Positions 7,015 to 12,726 of a DNA stretch of 12,726 nt are shown piece by piece. The notes under the pieces are model-generated. The model saw nothing but the letters and a program-made list of their open reading frames with translations. It made no database searches and had not been told where the DNA came from. The DNA lies in assembly GCA_902470895.1 (NCBI GenBank), contig CABRID010000058.1, forward strand, positions 1 to 12,726, in the 5' to 3' direction. Within the stretch, counting starts at the first letter, position 1; each line of letters opens with the position of its first letter. A program made the position numbers and the translations under genes. The stretch is from an uncultured Collinsella sp. Lineage in GTDB: Bacteria; Actinomycetota; Coriobacteriia; Coriobacteriales; Coriobacteriaceae.

Positions 7015-7515
7015 TCAGTCCTCTCTCGTGATCGGGGCAACCGTCGCCCCACAAAATGCAATTAAATCGTCGGGCGCGAGCTCTAACTGATAGCCACGCT
7101 TGCCTCCCGAAATAAAAATGGTATCCCAAAGAATGCACGTCTCATCGATGAGTGTCCGGTAGCGTTTTTTCATACCGACCGGGCTGCAGCCTCCTCGAAC
7201 ATAGCCAGTCGCCGCTAGCAAGTCCTTCACATGCATCATGGCCAGGGATTTCTCCCCCGCCGCACGAGCGGCAGCTTTCAAATCAAGTTCATCGGCAACA
7301 GGAATGCAGCACACAACGTGGTCGTTCGACGGCGTCACGCACACCAGAGTCTTAAACCCCTGGCCAGGCTCCTCACCAAGCTGCTCGGAAATCGCGAGGC
7401 CCAGCCCAACCGACTCGTCACCGTCGTCTTCATATGTATGGAGGGTGTAGGAGATACCGGCGCTTTCCAATTCGCGCATAGCATTGGTTTTTGGCACCTT
7501 TGCGGCCTTTGCCAC
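7015..7515 (-). CDS. ybaK: Cys-tRNA(Pro)/Cys-tRNA(Cys) deacylase, YbaK/EbsC family
   Basis: This small cytoplasmic editing enzyme hydrolyses mischarged Cys-tRNA(Pro). The protein is 166 residues, normal for YbaK. Visible motifs are KTNAMRELESAGI (9-21, the standard opening), FKTLV with K55 (the conserved lysine required for activity in the family), TGYVRGGCSPVGMKK (103-117) and IFISGGKRGYQLELAPDDLI (133-152). I chose the GTG at 7513-7515 because AAGGGA lies 6 bases upstream and the protein then opens like its relatives. The longer in-frame version starting near 7566 would add 17 residues without a ribosome site. It is the first gene of the ybaK-murJ-uvrC operon. No functional link with the two downstream genes is known to me; co-transcription may simply reflect ancestral order. 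Confidence 0.93.
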   Translation of the reverse strand: MAKAAKVPKTNAMRELESAGISYTLHTYEDDGDESVGLGLAISEQLGEEPGQGFKTLVCVTPSNDHVVCCIPVADELDLKAAARAAGEKSLAMMHVKDLLAATGYVRGGCSPVGMKKRYRTLIDETCILWDTIFISGGKRGYQLELAPDDLIAFCGATVAPITRED

Positions 7516-7553
7516 GGCATATCCCTTCCTTCGTATCTCGAACGTGACGATTA

Positions 7554-7559
7554 AGTATA
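7554..7559 (-). promoter_or_regulatory. Possible -10 element of the ybaK-murJ-uvrC operon
   Basis: TATACT on the minus strand matches the -10 consensus at five of six positions and lies about 38 bases upstream of the ybaK start, just after the uvrA terminator hairpin. No convincing -35 hexamer is found at 16-18 bases upstream, so this remains tentative. Confidence 0.35.
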
Positions 7560-7595
7560 TGTCCATTTACACGGCCAACGATATCTCGACAAAGA

Positions 7596-7630
7596 GAGCG
7601 CCACCGAATCACAAGGAGTCGGCGGCGCCC
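7596..7630 (-). terminator. Intrinsic terminator-like hairpin after uvrA
   Basis: On the minus strand, GGGCGCCGCCGA-type sequence (7619-7630) pairs with TCGGTGGCGCTC (7596-7607) through 12 positions, including two G-U pairs, with an 11-base loop. TCTTTGTC follows, a modest U-run. It begins 21 bases after the uvrA stop and separates uvrA from the downstream operon. The opposite strand has A-C mismatches in place of the G-U pairs, so the hairpin is oriented for minus-strand transcripts. Confidence 0.7.
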
Positions 7631-7651
7631 ATGCTTCGAAACACCTATGTT

Positions 7652-10528
7652 TTAGGCATCAAGTTGTGCCTGGCGCTCCCGGTCGCGCTGGAGCAACGGA
7701 GCCAAGAACTTACCCGTATAACTTTGCGGACACGCCACGACCTGCTCCGGTGTTCCCGAGACCACGACGGTTCCGCCGCCATTGCCGCCCTCGGGGCCCA
7801 TATCGATCAGGCGGTCGGCAACCTTGATGACATCAAGGTTGTGCTCGATCACCAGCACCGTGTTGCCCGCATCGACCAGACGCTGCAACACGTCGAGCAG
7901 CTGGCGGACGTCCTCAAAATGGAGACCGGTCGTTGGCTCATCCAGAATGTAGAACGTCTTGCCCGTCTGGCGTCGATGAAGCTCCTTGGCGAGTTTCACA
8001 CGCTGCGCCTCGCCGCCCGAAAGCGTCGTCGCGGGCTGGCCAAGGCTCACGTAACCAAGGCCTACGTCATACAAGGTCTGAAGCTTGCGCTTGATCTGCG
8101 GAATGTTCCCAAAGAAGGCCAGCGCCTCGGTAACGCTCATGTCGAGTACATCCGAGATGGTCTTGCCGCGATAGGTGACCTCAAGCGTCTCGCGGTTATA
8201 GCGCTTACCGCCACAGACCTCACAGGGAACATAGATATCGGGAAGGAAGTGCATCTCGATCTTGATCTGCCCGTCACCCTTGCACGCCTCGCAGCGACCG
8301 CCGCTCACGTTAAAGGAGAAGCGACCCGGCGAGTAACCGCGCGCCTTCGACTCCGGCGTGCTCGCAAACAAAGCGCGCAGGTCATCCCACAGACCAATAT
8401 AAGTCGCTGGGTTCGAGCGCGGCGTGCGACCAATCGGCGACTGGTCGATATCGATCACCTTATCGATGCACTCGATACCCTCGATCTTCTTGTACGGACC
8501 AACAGGACGCGTCGAACGATGGATGGCGTTCGTAAGCGCGGGCGCGATGGTATCGGTGACCAGGGAACTTTTGCCCGATCCCGATACACCGGTTACGACC
8601 GTGAGCGTACCGAACTCGATCTTGGCGGTAACGTTTTTGAGATTGTTGGCGCGGGCGCCCGTGATCTTAAGGCAGCCGCGACCGGGTTTGCGGCGCTCTT
8701 CGGGCACGCGAATCATCCGCTTGCCGGTCAGGTAGGCGCCCGTCATCGATTCGGGGCACGCCATGATATCGGCAGGCGTTCCTGCCGCAACCACGTGTCC
8801 GCCGTTCACGCCCGCACCGGGACCCATATCGATCACGTAGTCGGCAGCGCGAATCGTATCTTCGTCGTGCTCGACGACGATGACGGTATTGCCGATATCG
8901 CGCAGGCGCTCGAGCGTCTTGATCAGGCGTTCGTTGTCGCGCTGATGAAGACCGATCGAAGGCTCATCCAGAATATAGAGCACGCCCATGAGGCCCGCAC
9001 CGATTTGCGTTGCCAAGCGAATGCGCTGCGCCTCGCCACCGGAAAGCGTCGCCGAGGCGCGATCGAGCGTCAGATAGTCGAGGCCGACGTCGACCAGAAA
9101 ACGCAGACGCTCCAAGATTTCCTTGACGATGCGGCCGCCGATAAACTGCTGGCGCTCGGTGAGCTCCAAGCTCTCAAAAAACTCGAGCGACTCACGGCAC
9201 GACAGGCAACAAACCTCATAAATCGACTTACCGCCCACGGTGACAGCAAGCATCTCGGGACGCAGACGGGCGCCATGACAGCTCGAGCACGGCTCCTCGC
9301 GAATGTACTTCTCCAGACGGGCCTTGGTGTTCTCGTTCGTCGTCTCGGTGTAGCGCTCATACAGAATGTTGCGCACGCCCGAGAATTTGGTATCCCACTG
9401 GCTGCGACGCCCGTCGAGCTTTTGATAGTCGACCGAAATCTTCGTGTCGCCCATGCCATCCAAAAACGCACGACGCACCCGCGGGGGCAGGTCCTCCCAT
9501 GGCGTATCGGCGCTCACCTTAAAATGCTTGCAGACCGCGGCAAAGATTTGCGGATAGTAGTTGGAATTGCCGAACAGGCTGCCAAAGACACCGTCGGCAA
9601 TCGACTTTGAGGGGTCTTCGATCAGCGCCTCGGCATCGACTGTCTTCTTAAAGCCCAGGCCATCGCACTCGGGACATGCGCCATAGGGCGCGTTGAACGA
9701 GAAATCGCGCGGCTGCAAATCGTCGATGGAGTGCCCGTGCTCCGGGCACGCCAGCGCCAGCGAATACTCAAGCAGCTCGCCCTCGGTTCCCTCGGGAGCA
9801 TCGCGGTCGGGCAGCATGTACACGTTTACATTGCCGTGCGCCAGCGCCGTCGCCTGCTCAACGGACTCTGCGATGCGGCCTAGGGAGTTCTCTCGAATTA
9901 CGATACGGTCGACCACGACCTCGATATCGTGCTTGAACTTCTTGTCCAGATCGATCGGATCGTCGAGCGAGCGCACTTCACCGTCGACACGCACGCGGCT
10001 AAAGCCCTCGGCGCGAAGGTCCTCAAACAGTTTGGTGTACTCGCCTTTTCGCCCGCGCACCACCGGTGCCAGCACAAACGCGCGGCGGCCCTCCCCCGCC
10101 GCCAAGACCTTGTCGGCAACCTGGTCGGTCGTCTGGCGCTCAATGACGCGGCCGCATTCGGGACAGTGCGGGGTGCCCACACGGGCGAACAGCAGGCGCA
10201 GATAGTCATAAATCTCGGTTACGGTGCCAACCGTCGAGCGAGGGTTTTTAGACGTCGTCTTTTGGTCGATCGACACCGCCGGCGAAAGGCCGTCGATTGA
10301 ATCCAAGTCGGGTTTGTCCATCTGGCCCAAGAACTGGCGCGCATAGCTCGAAAGACTCTCGACGTATCGACGCTGGCCCTCGGCATAGATAGTGTCAAAT
10401 GCCAGCGAACTCTTGCCCGAGCCAGAAAGACCGGTAATGACCACGAGTTGGTCACGCGGAATGGAAACATCGATATCACGGAGGTTGTGCTCACGAGCGC
10501 CGCGAATAACGATAGAAGAATCAGACAT
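7652..10528 (-). CDS. uvrA: UvrABC excinuclease subunit A (UvrA)
   Basis: This is the damage-sensing ATPase of nucleotide excision repair, which loads UvrB onto lesions; 958 residues, close to the usual 940-960. It has two ABC ATPase halves. Half one has Walker A GLSGSGKS (33-40), a zinc site (C261, H264, C285, C288; the second ligand is His instead of the commoner Cys), signature LSGGEAQRI (495-503) and Walker B LYILDEPS (517-524). Half two has Walker A GVSGSGKS (647-654), a four-cysteine zinc finger (746, 749, 769, 772) important for damage recognition, signature LSGGEAQRV (836-844) and Walker B FYILDEPT (859-866). The ATG at 10526-10528 is preceded by AAGGAG at a 5-base spacing, and the protein opens MSDSSIVIRGAREHNL as in the family. 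A longer in-frame version with 22 extra residues lacks support. A second ribosome-site-like AGGAGG lies 12 bases upstream. It is transcribed alone, divergent from the LtaS-like gene. Confidence 0.97.
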   Translation of the reverse strand: MSDSSIVIRGAREHNLRDIDVSIPRDQLVVITGLSGSGKSSLAFDTIYAEGQRRYVESLSSYARQFLGQMDKPDLDSIDGLSPAVSIDQKTTSKNPRSTVGTVTEIYDYLRLLFARVGTPHCPECGRVIERQTTDQVADKVLAAGEGRRAFVLAPVVRGRKGEYTKLFEDLRAEGFSRVRVDGEVRSLDDPIDLDKKFKHDIEVVVDRIVIRENSLGRIAESVEQATALAHGNVNVYMLPDRDAPEGTEGELLEYSLALACPEHGHSIDDLQPRDFSFNAPYGACPECDGLGFKKTVDAEALIEDPSKSIADGVFGSLFGNSNYYPQIFAAVCKHFKVSADTPWEDLPPRVRRAFLDGMGDTKISVDYQKLDGRRSQWDTKFSGVRNILYERYTETTNENTKARLEKYIREEPCSSCHGARLRPEMLAVTVGGKSIYEVCCLSCRESLEFFESLELTERQQFIGGRIVKEILERLRFLVDVGLDYLTLDRASATLSGGEAQRIRLATQIGAGLMGVLYILDEPSIGLHQRDNERLIKTLERLRDIGNTVIVVEHDEDTIRAADYVIDMGPGAGVNGGHVVAAGTPADIMACPESMTGAYLTGKRMIRVPEERRKPGRGCLKITGARANNLKNVTAKIEFGTLTVVTGVSGSGKSSLVTDTIAPALTNAIHRSTRPVGPYKKIEGIECIDKVIDIDQSPIGRTPRSNPATYIGLWDDLRALFASTPESKARGYSPGRFSFNVSGGRCEACKGDGQIKIEMHFLPDIYVPCEVCGGKRYNRETLEVTYRGKTISDVLDMSVTEALAFFGNIPQIKRKLQTLYDVGLGYVSLGQPATTLSGGEAQRVKLAKELHRRQTGKTFYILDEPTTGLHFEDVRQLLDVLQRLVDAGNTVLVIEHNLDVIKVADRLIDMGPEGGNGGGTVVVSGTPEQVVACPQSYTGKFLAPLLQRDRERQAQLDA

Positions 10529-10721
10529 GGAAGCTCCTTGCCTCCTATTGCATCGAATCATACTGCCGATGAGTTTAGCGCACTCGACGCGCACAGATGT
10601 TCGTAATACAAGATTCGCAGACCTTTAGCTTTGCGTATCGGGCGCTTTGTTTCTCGAAATGCCGTGGAAAGGTTACAGTAATCTAATAATGAACTTAATT
10701 TGCTGTACCAGAGGAACGTCC
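10529..10721. promoter_or_regulatory. Divergent promoter region between uvrA and the LtaS-like gene
   Basis: This 193 bp non-coding gap must carry promoters for both directions. Towards uvrA there is a -10-like TATGAT (10557-10562, minus strand) with no good -35, and tandem ribosome sites (AGGAGG, AAGGAG). Towards the plus-strand gene there is an AT-rich stretch with TAATAAT (10684-10690), which may be a -10, and the ribosome site AGAGGAA about 7 bases before the ATG at 10722. A LexA-box-like sequence sits at 10591-10603. Confidence 0.5.
10591..10603 (-). promoter_or_regulatory. Candidate LexA (SOS) box upstream of uvrA
   Basis: On the minus strand the sequence reads CGAACATCTGTGC. The Gram-positive and actinobacterial LexA box centres on GAAC-N4-GTTC; here the first half is perfect and the second (GTGC) has one mismatch. 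It lies about 63-75 bases upstream of the uvrA start, and uvrA is an SOS gene in many bacteria. The match is imperfect and the call is tentative. Confidence 0.35.
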
Positions 10722-12682
10722 ATGACCGAAGATATCCCCCTTGAAATCACTTCGAGCGACATGGCCAATCTGCCCATATTCATCGCCGTCCTTATCGTGG
10801 CCGCCGTCGTCGTGCGCGTGTATTTTTCAATCAAACGCAACGAAAAGCCACCCATTGCCCGCGTCTTTTGGTGCGCGACGCTCCTCATCCCGCTCGGCGT
10901 GGTAGCTGCATGGGTTACGAATCAATTGCTCGTAAATGAGGACAATTCCCTGTGGGTCCTTTCTTATTCGGCGCTCGGTGCTGCCGCCGTCATGCTTCTT
11001 GTCGAGCCCTTGGTTTCGGGACTTATCGACCAAACCGACCTTACGACGGGAACGGTTGCCTGTATTTGCCGTGACATCCTTGTCATCGCCGCTGTTTCAG
11101 CGCTCTCGTTCGTTTCACTCGAAATTGCCTGCAACGAAACGTTCTATCGCATTCCCGCCAACTCATTCGGGTTTTCCGTCGGGCTGCTCGCGACGGTTCT
11201 GCTCTCCCTTTATTTGCTGGGACAGCGTCATGGAGGCGTCATGGCCCTCGTGCCCGTCGTCTGTTGCATCCTTGGCATTGCCGAGCACTTCGTCATAACG
11301 TTTAAAGGCGAAGCCATCCTGCCAAGCGATATCTTGGCCCTTGGCACCGCAATGGAAGTGAGCGAGGGATACGAGTTTACCTTTACCGCCGGAATCGTAA
11401 CCTCTCTCGCCCTGCTGGAGATTTCCCTGGGGCTTCTTTCGCTCATCCGACCGCGAAAGCTCCGTACGCCCACCCATGTCTTCCCCGCTATCGCCGCTAA
11501 CCTCTGTGCTTTTCTGCTAGTGACCGTTGTGGGGCTCTCAGGCTTTTCCAACATCGACTTGGAGCAGGCGCTGGATTTTGGATTTGACCGTTGGCAGCCC
11601 ATCACCACGTATGCGTCTCAGGGTTTTATCACTTCGTTCACCGAAATGGTCAACGAGTTGCCCATTGAGAAGCCCAAAGACTATACGCCCGATGAGGCGC
11701 AGAGCATCGAGCAGGAGCTCGCCGCCGTCTACGACAGCACATATGGCTCGAGCGAACAGCGCGCGGCGGCCGTTGCCCAGTTCAATGAAATCAAGCCGAC
11801 GATTGTTGCCGTCATGAACGAGAGTTTTAGCGACCTTTCGTGCTTTGAGCAGCTCCAGACGGCCGGGTACACCGGCCCCGCATTCTACAACTCGCTTCCC
11901 GACACACTTGTTCGCGGCACCATGCTCGCTTCGGTCGCCGGTGGCGGAACGGCGAACTCCGAATTCGAATTTTTGACCGGAGCGACAACGGCCTTTGTCG
12001 GATTAGGCAAAATCCCCTATCAGCTGTATCAGATGAATGGCGTCAACAGCCTGGCAAAGGACCTTAAAGAGCTTGGGTATACCGCTACCGCTATGCACCC
12101 GCAAAACCCCGTCAACTACCATCGCGATAAAATCTATCAGCAGCTGGGCTTTGGAGACTTTCTTTCAATCGGCGATTTCGAAGGTGCGCCCTATTACCAT
12201 GCCGGCGTATGCGACTACGCCACCTACGACAAGATACTCGACCTGCTTAGAACCGACGAAGCCCCGCAGTTCATCTTTGACGTCACGATGCAAAATCACG
12301 GCGGCTACGACTATGGCACCGTTCCCGCCGAAGAGCTGACAAACTATTGGGTCGAGGGAGCCAGTGAGGGTGCCAACAGCGCGCTCAACACCTATCTCAC
12401 CTGCATCAACGCATCCGACCGGGACCTCGAGTACTTTATCAACGAGCTCCGCAATATCGGCAGACCGGTTGTTCTTGTCTTTTTTGGCGACCATCAGCCG
12501 AGCGCCGCAACGACTCTCAACGACGAGCTGCACCCTCAGGAAGATACGGCAAGCCACGCTTTCCGTATCTATCAGTCGACATATCTCGTCTGGGCTAACT
12601 ATGAGATCGCCGGCAATACCGAGCTCAACGTCTACGACACCGTCGGGGCAAACGAGATTGCAGCCATTACCCTTAATAAGAT
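10722..12682 (+). CDS. LTA synthase family protein (membrane sulfatase-like phosphoglycerol transferase), C-terminus missing
   Basis: This is a membrane enzyme of the alkaline-phosphatase superfamily related to LtaS, which builds polyglycerol-phosphate chains from phosphatidylglycerol on the outer membrane face. 654 genuine residues are present. About eight hydrophobic segments lie between residues 15 and 275, then an extracellular catalytic domain with PTIVAVMNESFSDL (359-372; E367 a likely metal ligand), GGGTANSEFEFLTG (407-420; T410 at the place of the LtaS catalytic threonine), VTMQNHGGY (521-529) and FFGDHQPS (587-594; D590 and H591 as metal ligands). The ATG at 10722 follows AGAGGAA by about 7 bases; an upstream in-frame TTG at 10647 lacks a ribosome site. 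The frame appears to continue with CLLYTSPSPRDRG, but that is translated adapter. The true end lies outside the contig. It could equally make another glycerol-phosphate-modified glycolipid or glycan. Confidence 0.88.
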
Positions 12683-12726
12683 CTGTCTCTTATACACATC
12701 TCCGAGCCCACGAGACCGAGGCTGAT
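12683..12726. other. Nextera mosaic end, Read 2 adapter and i7 index (artefact)
   Basis: 12683-12701 is the 19-base Tn5 mosaic end beginning CTGTCTCTTATACAC. 12702-12716 (CCGAGCCCACGAGAC) is the Nextera Read 2 adapter. 12717-12724 (CGAGGCTG) matches the i7 index I know as N710, and the final AT is the start of the P7 flow-cell sequence. None of this is genomic. It adds a false 13-residue tail to the LtaS-like protein. Confidence 0.97.

Noticed and set aside
7536..7551. Possible LexA box upstream of ybaK (TCGAAC near 7538)
   Set aside because: Only one half-site is present; the base pattern four positions away does not resemble GTTC.
7484..9610. Plus-strand open frame of 708 codons opposite ybaK and uvrA
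   Set aside because: It lies antisense to clearly conserved genes. The translation is rich in Arg, His, Asp and Ala without membrane or domain pattern, and there is no ribosome site. It reflects GC-biased codon use in the real genes.
10647..10721. Longer N-terminus for the LtaS-like protein starting at TTG 10647
   Set aside because: There is no ribosome site before it, while the ATG at 10722 has AGAGGAA at good spacing; the extra stretch overlaps the likely promoter.
1..12726. Terminal inverted 19 bp repeats at both contig ends, resembling a transposon
   Set aside because: The repeats are the Tn5 mosaic ends of the sequencing kit, and the right one is followed by Illumina adapter and index. 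There is no transposase gene and the enclosed DNA is ordinary chromosome.

Overview
This is a 12.7 kb assembled contig, probably from a gut actinobacterium of class Coriobacteriia, Collinsella-like. That placement rests on a GC-rich coding style, a twin-arginine lipoprotein signal on the binding protein, actinobacterial-type MurJ and UvrC sequences, and AT-richer gaps between genes. It is an inference from recognition, not from a search. Both ends are sequencing artefact: a 19-base Nextera (Tn5) mosaic end at 1-19, and a mosaic end plus Read 2 adapter plus i7 index at 12683-12726. Biological sequence therefore runs from about 20 to 12682, and the genes at both ends are cut by adapter, not by real stop codons.

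Layout, left to right. All genes up to 10528 lie on the minus strand, so transcription runs from right to left. At 20-3016 is a dipeptide/oligopeptide-type ABC importer, transcribed as binding protein, then permease 1 (DppB-like), then permease 2 (DppC-like, truncated by the contig end). The gap between the binding-protein gene and the first permease gene holds four tandem hairpins. Upstream of the binding-protein gene is a 365 bp regulatory region with a perfect 9 bp inverted repeat and a separate pair of 10 bp inverted arms.

At 3382-7515 is a tight three-gene operon, ybaK-murJ-uvrC, with gaps of 3 and 0 bases. It joins a Cys-tRNA(Pro) deacylase, the lipid II flippase and the excinuclease subunit C. 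At 7652-10528 is uvrA, ending in a strong terminator-like hairpin. UvrA and UvrC act in the same nucleotide excision repair pathway, and uvrA has a LexA-box-like sequence upstream. Diverging from uvrA, at 10722 on the plus strand, is a membrane-anchored lipoteichoic-acid-synthase-family enzyme that lacks its C-terminus.

The genes are mostly housekeeping (DNA repair, cell-envelope precursor export, translation quality control) plus one nutrient importer and one envelope polymer enzyme. I saw no mobile element, CRISPR array, tRNA, rRNA or defence system. The points most worth a second look are the adapter-derived ends (including a false protein tail), an altered cysteine cluster in UvrC, the structured and palindromic non-coding regions around the transporter, and the many membrane segments of the LtaS-like protein. 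I did not find convincing evidence of an undescribed multi-gene system.
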